This document shows, piece by piece, positions 44,466 through 52,928 of a stretch of DNA of 64,000 nt. Numbering within the stretch: position 1 is the first letter of the stretch; every line of letters starts with the position of its first letter. A program made the translations under genes and the position numbers. This DNA is from Rhizobium sp. NFR07 (GTDB lineage: Bacteria; Pseudomonadota; Alphaproteobacteria; Rhizobiales; Rhizobiaceae): NCBI RefSeq assembly GCF_900111905.1, contig NZ_FOKM01000001.1:434001-498000 (forward strand), read 5' to 3'. The notes below the pieces were generated by a model. That model saw only the letters and a program-made list of their open reading frames with translations, searched no databases and was not told the origin of the DNA.

Positions 44466-46011
44466 AGCAGTGGTTCTTGATACCGCGTTGACATGGCAGG
44501 AGATCGCCGTGGTCGCCGAGGGGAGGGGGCTCGCCCTTTCCCCAGGCGCCTGGCACAGGATCGCCAAGGCCCGCGCGATCGTCGAGGCTCTGGTCGAGAG
44601 GGAGATCCGCGGCTACGGCATCAATACCGGCGTCGGCGCGCTCTGCGACGTCATCATCAGCCGGGAAAACCAGCAGGCGCTGTCGCACAACATCATCCTC
44701 AGCCACAATTGCGGGGTGGGGCAGCCGCTCGGCAGAGCCGAGACGCGTGCGGTGATGGCGGCGCAGATCGCCAACTTCGCGCACGGCTATTCCGGCATCA
44801 GCGTCGAGGTGGTCGAAACGCTGCTGGCGCTGCTCAATGCGGACATGCTGCCGGTCATCCCGTCGAAGGGCTCGGTCGGGTATCTCACCCACGCAGCCGC
44901 GATCGGCCTCGTGCTGATCGGCGACGGCGAGTGCATCCATGCCGGCCAGCGGCTTGCCGGCGGGGAGGCGCTGGCACGGCTTGGGCGCCAGCCGCTCGTG
45001 CTGAGAGCCAAGGAGGGTCTGAGCCTCGTCAACGGCACGCCTTGCGCTACCGGTCTTGCAGCGCTCGCCGTCTCGCGTCTGTCGCATCTTGCCGAATGGG
45101 CCGATGCGGCTGCGGCTATGACCTATGAAAATCTCGGTGCCCAGTCCGATCCATTCGCGGAAATGCCGCTTGCACTGCGCCGTTCGGAAGGATTGCAGCA
45201 GGTCGGCCGCAATCTGCGGCAATGGCTTGAGGGCAGTGCGCTGCTCGAGCAATCGGCAGGCAGCCGGACGCAGGACCCGCTCAGCCTGCGCGCCGTGCCG
45301 CAGGTGCATGGCGCCGTCCGCGACAGCCTTGCCCAGGTGGCCGAAGTCGTCGATCGCGAGCTTGCGAGTGTCACGGACAATCCCGTCGTCGCTGGTTCCT
45401 CCGACGCGCCGGAAGTGCATAGCCAGGCGCATGCGGTGGGTGCCGCGCTCGGGCTTGCGATGGACAGCCTCGGCACGGCCGCGGCGGAACTTGCGGCGAT
45501 TTCGGAACGGCGTATCGACCGGCTGGTCAATCCGCTGGTCAGCGGGCTGCCGGCGTTTCTGGCGACCGGAAGCGGCGTCTGCTCCGGCTTTATGATCATC
45601 CAGTACACGGCAGCGGCTCTCGCCGCCGACAACCGCAGGCTGGCGGCACCGGCAAGTCTCGACGGCGGCATCACCTCGGCGTTGCAGGAGGACATCCTGA
45701 CCCATGCGACGCCCGCCGCCGACAAGGCGCTGGCCATTCTCGACAATCTGCAGACCATCCTGGCGATCGAGGTGATGTCGGCAGTGCAGGCCTATGACCA
45801 GCAGGCAGGCTCCGCGGCGAAGGCTTTCCGCACGGGTTGCCTCTACGACGTCGTTCGGCAGAGCGTGCCGTTCTATCGGGACGACCGGCCGCTGAACGGC
45901 GACGTGGCGAAGATCCGCGCGCTGATCGGCTCAAATCGCGACGCTCTCCATGCGCTACAAAAAACCATTCCCGAGGTGGCCGAACAGGTCGCACTCGCGG
46001 TGAACTCCTGA
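44458..46011 (+). CDS. Histidine-ammonia-lyase homologue without MIO triad (ergothionase candidate)
   Basis: 517 residues of the HAL/PAL fold, overlapping hutV by 8 bp. Active HAL builds its MIO cofactor from Ala-Ser-Gly in GSVGASGDLAP. Here the chain reads GSVG-YLTHAA (G141-Y142), and the distance to the next block (GDGEC) is exactly three residues short. Other catalytic features remain: GYGINTGVG, SHNCGVG, LVNGT, QDPLSLR, QED. The open frame is uninterrupted, so the protein is not decayed. Without MIO it should not deaminate histidine. Ergothionase is, to my knowledge, a MIO-less member that eliminates trimethylamine from ergothioneine. The S. meliloti hutH2 gene lies in the same context. 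The betaine-type importer and HutU neighbour fit this reading; the substrate is inference. Confidence 0.85.
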   Translation: MAEAVVLDTALTWQEIAVVAEGRGLALSPGAWHRIAKARAIVEALVEREIRGYGINTGVGALCDVIISRENQQALSHNIILSHNCGVGQPLGRAETRAVMAAQIANFAHGYSGISVEVVETLLALLNADMLPVIPSKGSVGYLTHAAAIGLVLIGDGECIHAGQRLAGGEALARLGRQPLVLRAKEGLSLVNGTPCATGLAALAVSRLSHLAEWADAAAAMTYENLGAQSDPFAEMPLALRRSEGLQQVGRNLRQWLEGSALLEQSAGSRTQDPLSLRAVPQVHGAVRDSLAQVAEVVDRELASVTDNPVVAGSSDAPEVHSQAHAVGAALGLAMDSLGTAAAELAAISERRIDRLVNPLVSGLPAFLATGSGVCSGFMIIQYTAAALAADNRRLAAPASLDGGITSALQEDILTHATPAADKALAILDNLQTILAIEVMSAVQAYDQQAGSAAKAFRTGCLYDVVRQSVPFYRDDRPLNGDVAKIRALIGSNRDALHALQKTIPEVAEQVALAVNS

Positions 46012-46023
46012 GGAAACAGACCC

Positions 46024-47709
46024 ATGACCAATCCGCGCCATAACATCCGCGATGTCCGCTCCCCTCGTGGACCTGAGCTCACCGCCAAGAGCTGGATGAC
46101 CGAAGCGCCGCTCAGGATGCTGATGAACAATCTCGATCCGGACGTGGCCGAGAACCCGCATGAGCTGGTCGTCTATGGCGGCATCGGCCGCGCTGCCCGC
46201 ACCTGGGACGACTTCGACAGGATCGCCGCGACGCTGAAGACGTTGACCGAGGAAGAGACGCTGCTCGTCCAGTCGGGAAAACCGGTCGGTGTGTTCCGCA
46301 CCCACAAGGATGCACCGCGAGTGCTGATCGCCAATTCCAACCTCGTGCCGCACTGGGCGACCTGGGACCACTTCAACGAACTGGATAGACGAGGTCTCGC
46401 CATGTACGGCCAGATGACCGCCGGTTCGTGGATCTATATCGGCACGCAAGGGATCGTGCAGGGCACCTACGAGACCTTCGTCGAAGCCGGTCGCCAGCAT
46501 TATGACGGCAATCTCGAGGGCAAGTGGATCCTGACCGGCGGGCTTGGCGGCATGGGCGGCGCCCAGCCGCTGGCCGCCGTCATGGCCGGCGCCTGCTGCC
46601 TGGCGGTGGAATGCGACGAGACCCGCATCGATTTTCGCCTGCGCACCCGTTACGTCGATGCCAAGGCAAAGACGCTCGATGAAGCGTTGGCGATGATCGA
46701 GGAATGGACGGCGAAGGGCGAGGCCAAATCCGTCGGCCTGCTCGGCAATGCCGCCGAAATTTTTCCGGAACTGGTCAAGCGCATGCAGGCCGGTGGCCCG
46801 CGCCCCGATATCGTCACCGACCAGACCTCGGCCCATGATCCGCGCAACGGCTACCTGCCGGTCGGCTGGACGGTGGAAGAGGCAAAGGCCAAGCGCGAGA
46901 GCGATCCGAAGTCGGTGGAGGTTGCCGCCCGCGCCTCGATGAAGGCGCATGTCGAGGCCATGGTCGCCTTCTGGGATGCCGGCGTGCCGACACTCGACTA
47001 CGGCAACAACATTCGTCAGGTTGCCAAGGACGAGGGCCTGGAAAACGCCTTCGCCTTCCCGGGCTTCGTGCCGGCCTATATCCGCCCGCTCTTCTGCCGC
47101 GGCATCGGCCCGTTCCGCTGGGCCGCTCTCTCCGGTGATCCGGAGGATATCTACAAGACCGATGCCAAGGTGAAGGAACTGCTGCCGGACAACAAGCACC
47201 TGCACAACTGGCTGGACATGGCGCGCGAGCGCATCGCCTTCCAAGGCCTGCCGGCGCGCATCTGCTGGGTTGGCCTCGGCGATCGCCACAAGCTCGGTCT
47301 TGCCTTCAACGAAATGGTTAGGACCGGCGAACTGTCCGCTCCGATCGTCATCGGCCGCGATCATCTCGACAGTGGCTCGGTTGCCTCGCCGAACCGCGAG
47401 ACGGAGGCGATGAAGGACGGATCGGATGCCGTGTCCGACTGGCCGCTGCTCAACGCGCTGCTCAACACCGCCTCGGGCGCCACCTGGGTATCGCTGCATC
47501 ACGGCGGTGGGGTCGGCATGGGCTATTCGCAGCATTCCGGCATGGTCATCTGCGCCGACGGTTCGGAAGATGCCGACCGCCGGCTGGAGCGGGTTCTGTG
47601 GAACGACCCGGCCACCGGCGTGATGCGCCATGCCGACGCCGGCTACGACATCGCCATCGACTGCGCCAAGGACAAGGGGCTGAGGCTCCCCGCGATATTG
47701 GGGAACTGA
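46024..47709 (+). CDS. hutU: Urocanate hydratase family (urocanate or thiourocanate hydratase)
   Basis: 561 residues, full length, with the tightly bound NAD+ region ([20 protein letters not shown]) and the conserved [19 protein letters not shown] segment, plus [15 protein letters not shown]. In histidine catabolism it hydrates urocanate to imidazolone propionate. In ergothioneine catabolism a urocanase homologue hydrates thiourocanate. The gene follows the MIO-less lyase by 12 bp, and the operon lacks hutI, hutG and a canonical hutH. This leaves the second role open and, in my view, more likely than in a normal hut operon. Confidence 0.93.
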   Translation: MTNPRHNIRDVRSPRGPELTAKSWMTEAPLRMLMNNLDPDVAENPHELVVYGGIGRAARTWDDFDRIAATLKTLTEEETLLVQSGKPVGVFRTHKDAPRVLIANSNLVPHWATWDHFNELDRRGLAMYGQMTAGSWIYIGTQGIVQGTYETFVEAGRQHYDGNLEGKWILTGGLGGMGGAQPLAAVMAGACCLAVECDETRIDFRLRTRYVDAKAKTLDEALAMIEEWTAKGEAKSVGLLGNAAEIFPELVKRMQAGGPRPDIVTDQTSAHDPRNGYLPVGWTVEEAKAKRESDPKSVEVAARASMKAHVEAMVAFWDAGVPTLDYGNNIRQVAKDEGLENAFAFPGFVPAYIRPLFCRGIGPFRWAALSGDPEDIYKTDAKVKELLPDNKHLHNWLDMARERIAFQGLPARICWVGLGDRHKLGLAFNEMVRTGELSAPIVIGRDHLDSGSVASPNRETEAMKDGSDAVSDWPLLNALLNTASGATWVSLHHGGGVGMGYSQHSGMVICADGSEDADRRLERVLWNDPATGVMRHADAGYDIAIDCAKDKGLRLPAILGN

Positions 47710-47923
47710 AGCGCCTTCAAGAAAAGAAACCAATTATTAGCGCACGAGCAGCCTGTTAAGCCCTCGATGCTCGCGCCATCTAACCTAGTTATTCAAACGT
47801 CAGACCGGCCAATCACAGGTATTTGTTTCTCGGGAATGTCTGAAAATAGCATAGCGTCCTGTGCGGTCGGAGCATCAAGCCATTAAAAAGTGTCGTTGCA
47901 ATCACGGCGAATAGGGGAAGCTG

Positions 47924-48799
47924 ATGAATTTGAAGATCTTTACAGGCATTTTGGCCTCGGCCTTTATCGGACTTGCTGCACAGGCAAACGCGCAGGCCGT
48001 CAAAATCGGCAGCAAGAATTTTACGGAACAGTTCGTCGTTGCCGAGATCTACGCCCAGGCGCTGGAAAAGGCTGGCGTCGAAGTCGAGCGTCGCCTCAAT
48101 CTCGGTGCCACGCTGGTCGCCCATACCGCGCTCACGAATGGCGAGATCGACCTCTATCCCGAATATACCGGCACCGCGCTCGCGGCCGTCGTGAAGGGTG
48201 ATCTGTCCGGCAGCGCCGAGAAGATCTACGGCGAGGTCAAGGATTATTACGAGAAGAACCTGAAGCTGACGCTTCTCGAACCGACCAAGATCAACAACGG
48301 CTATGCGATCATCACGCTTCCGGAAACGGCCGAGAAGTACAAGCTGAAGACGCTCACCGACCTTGGGCCCGCCTCGAAGGACCTGACCTTCGGTGCCGAA
48401 GCCGGTTTCGGCGAGCGCAAGGACGGCCTGCCGGGTCTGAAACAGACCTACGGCATCGAGTTCAAGGAGTTCAAGATCTTCGCGAAGCTCGGCATCCGTT
48501 ACAGCGCGCTTACCAGCAAGGATCTCGACGTCTCCTACGGCTTTGCCACCGACTGGCAGATTTCGGAAAACAAGCTCGTCGTGCTCGAAGACGACAAGAA
48601 CCTGTTCCCGCCCTACTATCTCGTTCCGGTCGTTCGCCAGGACACGCTGAGCAAGAACCCGAAGATCGCTGAGGTCCTGAACAAGATCAGCCCGCTGCTC
48701 AACAACGAGAACATGCGCGAACTGAACGCCAAGGTCGATCGCGACAAGGAAGAACCGGCGGACGTCGCCGCCGAATTCCTCGAAGCCCAGGGCATCTGA
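47924..48799 (+). CDS. OpuC/OsmF-type periplasmic binding protein (quaternary amine family)
   Basis: 291 residues. A signal peptide (GILASAFIGLAAQANA, cleaved before QAVKIG) is followed by the family opening KIGSKNFTEQFVVAEIYAQA and the DLYPEYTGTAL block that lines the ligand pocket. Relatives bind choline, glycine betaine, carnitine or, in EgtU, ergothioneine. It is the first gene of a long operon starting 215 bp after hutU. An AGGGGAAG ribosome site precedes the ATG. The exact ligand cannot be read from sequence. Confidence 0.9.
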   Translation: MNLKIFTGILASAFIGLAAQANAQAVKIGSKNFTEQFVVAEIYAQALEKAGVEVERRLNLGATLVAHTALTNGEIDLYPEYTGTALAAVVKGDLSGSAEKIYGEVKDYYEKNLKLTLLEPTKINNGYAIITLPETAEKYKLKTLTDLGPASKDLTFGAEAGFGERKDGLPGLKQTYGIEFKEFKIFAKLGIRYSALTSKDLDVSYGFATDWQISENKLVVLEDDKNLFPPYYLVPVVRQDTLSKNPKIAEVLNKISPLLNNENMRELNAKVDRDKEEPADVAAEFLEAQGI

Positions 48800-48838
48800 A
48801 GACCTTGATATGATTGCGCGACGCGCAACTTGAAATGG

Positions 48839-48890
48839 GGATGCGGCCGGTCCCCGAGGCTTGCCGCATCCATTCCTTTTTCTTTTTCAT
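48839..48890 (+). terminator. Attenuating terminator after the OpuC-like binding protein
   Basis: GGATGCGGC (48839-48847) pairs with GCCGCATCC (48863-48871), followed by ATTCCTTTTTCTTTTTC. This is a Rho-independent terminator shape inside the operon, between binding protein and permease. It probably keeps downstream expression lower than that of the binding protein. Confidence 0.75.
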
Positions 48891-48917
48891 GCTCGCTTCA
48901 GAGAAAGTTCCTGATCG

Positions 48918-49535
48918 TTGAAGTGGACTCCCAGACATATTCCAGAGATCGCGCTGGCCGTGTGGCAGCATCTCGTCCTGTCGATCTCCGCAGTTTTGAT
49001 CGGACTGGTCATTGCACTCGTCATCGGCATTTTCTGCGCCCGCCGCCAGAGGCTGTATGCCGTCGCGCTGACCATCGCCAACATCATCTTCGTCATTCCG
49101 AGCCTGGCGCTTTTTGCGCTGCTCATTCCGCTCGTCGGGCTAGGCATGAAGCCGGCGCTGATCGGCCTGTCGTCCTATTGTCTGCTGATCCTGCTGCGCA
49201 ATATCGTCACCGGCCTGCGCGGCGTGCCTGCAGATGTACTCGATGCCGCCGATGGCATGGGATACGGACGCTGGCAGAGGCTCTTCCGCATCGAACTGCC
49301 GCTGGCCGCACCATTGATCCTGTCGGGCGCCCGCATTGCGCTCGTGACTACGATCGGCATCGCCACCGTTGCCGCCTTCATCGACGGCGGCGGGCTCGGC
49401 ACGATCATCCTGATCGGCATCGATCAGGAATATCTCGAAAAAATCCTGGTCGGCGGTATCCTGACGGCGCTGCTTGCCATCTCCTTCGACCTGATCCTGA
49501 CCCGCGCCGAACGGCTGCTGGTCCGATGGCAGTGA
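48918..49535 (+). CDS. OpuC-type ABC importer permease 1
   Basis: 205 residues from a TTG at 48918 without a clear ribosome site (a GTG at 48960 would shorten it). It has five to six membrane segments (LSISAVLIGLVIALVIGIFC; SLALFALLIPLVGLGM) and an EAA loop PADVLDAADGMGYGRWQRLF. Length is normal for OpuCB/OpuCD-like permeases. It pairs with the following permease; the two genes are 10 bp apart. Confidence 0.9.
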   Translation: MKWTPRHIPEIALAVWQHLVLSISAVLIGLVIALVIGIFCARRQRLYAVALTIANIIFVIPSLALFALLIPLVGLGMKPALIGLSSYCLLILLRNIVTGLRGVPADVLDAADGMGYGRWQRLFRIELPLAAPLILSGARIALVTTIGIATVAAFIDGGGLGTIILIGIDQEYLEKILVGGILTALLAISFDLILTRAERLLVRWQ

Positions 49536-49545
49536 GGAGGCTTTC

Positions 49546-50187
49546 ATGCTGAACAATGCCCTGACCTGGATCGCCAGCAATCCCGATGTATTCCTGCGCG
49601 CGCTCGGCCAGCATCTGGTCATGTCCGGCGTGTCGCTGGCAATCGCGCTCGTCATCGCCCTGCCGCTGTCGGTGGCGATCGTCAACTACGGCCGTTTCGC
49701 CTTCGGCGTCATCAACACGGTCAACGGACTGCGCACCATCCCAAGCCTTGCGATCCTTGCCATTATGATGCCGCTGCTCGGTATCGGCCTGATGCCGTCG
49801 ATCGTGGCGCTCACCGTGCTTGCCCTGCCGCCGATCCTGCTCAACGCCTATGTGGGGCTTCGAGACGTCGATCCCGACGCAGTCGAGGCGGCGATCGGCA
49901 TGGGCATGAGCCGCGCCCAGGTGCTGCGCAAGATCCGCATTCCGCTTGCGGCCCCCGCCATGTTCGCCGGTGCGCGCACGGCCGCGGTCCAGGTTCTTGC
50001 CGGTGCAACGCTCGCGCCGTTCATCGGCGGTGGCGGGCTTGGCGATTTCATCGCCGGCGGGATCAGCATGATGGACATGTCGCGCCTTCTCGTCGGCGCC
50101 GTGCCGATCGCCATTCTCGCTCTCGGCACCGAATTCATCCTTGGCTTTACCGAGAAGAAGCTTTTTGCAGAAAGAACAACCGCATGA
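49546..50187 (+). CDS. OpuC-type ABC importer permease 2
   Basis: 213 residues with the same topology as its neighbour (HLVMSGVSLAIALVIALPLS; SLAILAIMMPLLGIGLMP) and an EAA loop DPDAVEAAIGMGMSRAQVLR. Many OpuC systems encode two distinct permeases around the ATPase, as here. It overlaps the ATPase gene by 4 bp. Confidence 0.91.
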   Translation: MLNNALTWIASNPDVFLRALGQHLVMSGVSLAIALVIALPLSVAIVNYGRFAFGVINTVNGLRTIPSLAILAIMMPLLGIGLMPSIVALTVLALPPILLNAYVGLRDVDPDAVEAAIGMGMSRAQVLRKIRIPLAAPAMFAGARTAAVQVLAGATLAPFIGGGGLGDFIAGGISMMDMSRLLVGAVPIAILALGTEFILGFTEKKLFAERTTA

Positions 50188-51116
50188 TCCGCATGGAGAA
50201 CGTCACCAAGCGTTATGCAGAAGGGGCCGCGCCTTCGGTCGATAACCTGACGCTGGAAGTGCCGGAAGGATCGACCGTGGCGCTGATCGGCCCGTCCGGC
50301 TGCGGCAAGACGACGACGATGCGGATGATCAACCGCCTGATCGAGCCGACGGAGGGGCGCATCTTCGTCAACGGAGAGGATGTGACCCGCGCCGATCCGG
50401 TGCAGTTGCGCCGTCATATCGGTTATGTGATCCAGAATGTGGGCCTCTTCCCGCACATGACGATTGCGGAGAACATCGCCGCGGTACCGAACCTGCTCGG
50501 CTGGGACCAGCCGCGGATCCAGAAGCGCACGGTGGAACTGCTCGATCTCGTCGGCCTCGACCCGAAGGAAATGCTGGACCGTTACCCGCGCCAGCTTTCG
50601 GGCGGCCAGCGCCAGCGTATCGGCGTCGCCCGCGCGCTCGCCGCAGATCCCGCTGTCCTCCTGATGGACGAACCGTTCGGCGCGATCGATCCGATTGCCC
50701 GGGCGCGCCTGCAGGACGAGTTCCGGCAGATCCTCAGCCGCGTGCGCAAGACGGTGGTCCTCGTCACGCATGATCTCGACGAAGCGATCCGGCTGGGTGA
50801 TCGCATCGCCATCATGAAGGCCGGCAGGATCGTGCAATACGATACGCCTGACGCGATTTTGTCCAAGCCTGCGGACGACTTCGTCTCCAATTTCGTCGGC
50901 GTCGATCGCGCGATCAAGCGGCTCAGCCTGTTTTCGGTGGCAGATGCCGCGCGCGCCGGGCCACCGGCCAATGCCTCATCCAGCGTTGCCGCATCGCTCA
51001 ACCTGCGCGATGCGCTGTCACTTATGGTGGCGGGCAATACCGACGTTCTGGCCGTGACCGGCGAGGACGGCGCCGTGACAGGCCATCTGACACGCGAAGC
51101 GATCTTCTCGATCTGA
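50184..51116 (+). CDS. OpuC-type ABC importer ATPase
   Basis: 310 residues. Walker A GPSGCGKTTTM near residue 35, signature LSGGQRQRIGVARAL, Walker B VLLMDEPFGAIDPIAR and H-loop VLVTHDLDEAI are intact. The C-terminal 70 residues resemble one shortened CBS domain (SLNLRDALSLMVAGNTDVLA), which in OpuCA relatives senses ionic strength or nucleotides. It overlaps the second permease and is followed 13 bp later by the DUF427 gene. Confidence 0.93.
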   Translation: MIRMENVTKRYAEGAAPSVDNLTLEVPEGSTVALIGPSGCGKTTTMRMINRLIEPTEGRIFVNGEDVTRADPVQLRRHIGYVIQNVGLFPHMTIAENIAAVPNLLGWDQPRIQKRTVELLDLVGLDPKEMLDRYPRQLSGGQRQRIGVARALAADPAVLLMDEPFGAIDPIARARLQDEFRQILSRVRKTVVLVTHDLDEAIRLGDRIAIMKAGRIVQYDTPDAILSKPADDFVSNFVGVDRAIKRLSLFSVADAARAGPPANASSSVAASLNLRDALSLMVAGNTDVLAVTGEDGAVTGHLTREAIFSI

Positions 51117-51129
51117 CCGGAGAAAGCCG

Positions 51130-51873
51130 ATGTCCATTTCCTATCGTTCTTCCGAAGTGCCCGCGGTCCTGATCGAGCCCACTCATCGCCGCATCCGCCT
51201 TAAGGCGGGGGAGAGGACAATCGCCGACACGACAGGCGCGATCGTGATCTATGAGAATGGCGGCCATCCGGTTTATTACCTGCCGAAGAGCGACTTTCTT
51301 GCCGATATCCTGTCTCCGGCCGCAAAGGGTGAAGCCTCGCCGCTTCTGGGAGAGAGGCAGGTCTTCGACGTGGCCGGGGTCGGCACGTCCAAGGCATGGT
51401 CCTTCGACGGATCAGCCATCGGGCGACACGAGCTCGCGGACTTCGTCACGGTGGAATGGTCCGCCGTTCGCTGGTTCGAGGAGAACGAGGAAATCTTCCG
51501 TCATCCGCGCAACGTCCATAAGCGGGTCGATACGATCCCGAGTTCGCGTCTGGTCGAGGTCTTCGTCGACGGCCGGCTTGTCGCGCGCAGCAATCGTGCC
51601 ATCTTCCTGTTCGAGACCGGGCTCATCACCCGCTACTATTTTCCCGCCGAGGACATCGTCGCGGGAAGGCTCGCAGAGAGCGAGCTGACGACATACTGCC
51701 CCTACAAGGGAATCGCCTCCTATTTTCATTTCGAGCTGAATGGCAAACGGCACGACAATATCGTCTGGACCTATCCGGAGCCGCTCGACGAGAGCGCCAA
51801 GATCGCCGGCCTGATCTGCTTCTACAACGAGAAGGTCGACGAGATCCGCGTCAGCATAGAGGCTGAATCCTGA
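51130..51873 (+). CDS. DUF427-domain protein with two tandem domains
   Basis: 247 residues. Each half carries the DUF427 pattern of a small beta barrel: N-terminal AGERTIADTTGAIVIYENG with VYYLPKSDF, and C-terminal VEVFVDGRLVARSNRAIFLF with TRYYFPAEDI and TYCPYKGIASYFHF. The biochemical role of DUF427 is not known to me. The double-domain form of about 250 residues is common in actinobacteria and rhizobia. Here it is coupled (1-bp overlap) to an LLM monooxygenase, suggesting a role in the same pathway, perhaps substrate or flavin related. Confidence 0.85.
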   Translation: MSISYRSSEVPAVLIEPTHRRIRLKAGERTIADTTGAIVIYENGGHPVYYLPKSDFLADILSPAAKGEASPLLGERQVFDVAGVGTSKAWSFDGSAIGRHELADFVTVEWSAVRWFEENEEIFRHPRNVHKRVDTIPSSRLVEVFVDGRLVARSNRAIFLFETGLITRYYFPAEDIVAGRLAESELTTYCPYKGIASYFHFELNGKRHDNIVWTYPEPLDESAKIAGLICFYNEKVDEIRVSIEAES

Positions 51874-52928
51874 TGCTGCTCGGCTACTCGCTTTCCCCCT
51901 TCGGCCATGATCCGGACGCCTGGCGACAGGCGCGGGACGGGCGGCTTCTCGGGTTCGATGCGTTGCTGGGTCAGGTCGCGGCCGCCGAGGCGGCGGGCTT
52001 CGACTTCGTCCTGCTGTCAGATCGGCTCGGCCTTCGTTCCTCGGACGATCTTTCGTCGGTGGCAGTGCCCTTCGAGCCAACACTGTTTGCCTCGGCACTG
52101 GCGACACGCGCAAGCCGGATCGGCATCATCGCGGCAGCGTCCACGGTTCAGCACGAGCCCTATAACCTCGCCCGCCGTTTTGCGTCGCTGGATCTTATCA
52201 GTAAAGGGCGAGCGGGATGGCTGGTCGTTACGGACGACAGTGATGCCGGTCGCGAGAGCGAATATGTGGATGTCGTCACGGCTCTCTGGGACAGTTTCGA
52301 GGACGACGCCTTCCTCTACGACAAGACGGCCGGCCGTTTCTTCGATCCATCGAAAATGCATGTCGCGCATCACAAGGGTCCATATTTTTCCGTCCGCGGC
52401 CCCCTCAACGTCAATCGCTCGCCCCAGGGCAGGCCGCTCGTTGCCCACCTTCTGGGAGACAGCAACAAGGCCCTCGCGGCCAGAACCGGCGACCTGCTTC
52501 TGCTGCAGGCGGAGACGGCCGATGGGCTCGTCACGGCAGCGGCTCACGCCGTCAAGGCCGTAGAGGCAGCAGGTCGTTCGAGGCGCGGCATCCGGCTTTT
52601 GGCCAACATCGTCCCGATCATCGTATCCGGCTCACAGGGAACGGATGATGCATCAGGATTTCCTGGCTACGATCAGGCAATCCGCATCGCCGGGACGACC
52701 GGAGAGATCACCGATCAGTTGCTGGAATTGGCAGCGGCTGCCGGATTGGATGGTTTTACCATTTTTCCGCCGACCCTGGAGATGGGGCAGCGCTTCATCT
52801 CCGAAATTGCCCCCGAACTCAGGCAGCGCGGGATGACCGGCCCCAACGCCGGCACAACCTTACGTGACAGGCTCGGCCTTGCGCGATGGGTACACCCCTC
52901 TGGCCTTGGTGAGGAGATCTTGCGATGA
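51873..52928 (+). CDS. LLM-class FMN-dependent monooxygenase (short form)
   Basis: 351 residues of the bacterial luciferase-like fold: FDALLGQVAAAEAAGFDFVL, AASTVQHEPYNLARRFASLD, GRPLVAHLLGDSNKALAART. It lacks part of the insert seen in the 438-residue homologue that follows. Such enzymes use reduced FMN and oxygen to cleave C-S or C-N bonds or to oxidise sulfur. It overlaps the next gene by 4 bp. Pairs of a short and a long LLM protein often act in sequence or as partners. Confidence 0.88.
   Translation: MLLGYSLSPFGHDPDAWRQARDGRLLGFDALLGQVAAAEAAGFDFVLLSDRLGLRSSDDLSSVAVPFEPTLFASALATRASRIGIIAAASTVQHEPYNLARRFASLDLISKGRAGWLVVTDDSDAGRESEYVDVVTALWDSFEDDAFLYDKTAGRFFDPSKMHVAHHKGPYFSVRGPLNVNRSPQGRPLVAHLLGDSNKALAARTGDLLLLQAETADGLVTAAAHAVKAVEAAGRSRRGIRLLANIVPIIVSGSQGTDDASGFPGYDQAIRIAGTTGEITDQLLELAAAAGLDGFTIFPPTLEMGQRFISEIAPELRQRGMTGPNAGTTLRDRLGLARWVHPSGLGEEILR

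Noticed and set aside
44869..44910. Sequencing frameshift as the cause of the missing Ala-Ser-Gly triad
   Set aside because: The gap is an exact multiple of three and the frame and conserved blocks continue on both sides, so a single-base error cannot explain it. A missed 9-base deletion in the assembly remains a remote possibility.
45955..47733. Long minus-strand open frame of 592 codons opposite urocanate hydratase
   Set aside because: Shadow of hutU; the plus-strand protein is strongly conserved end to end.
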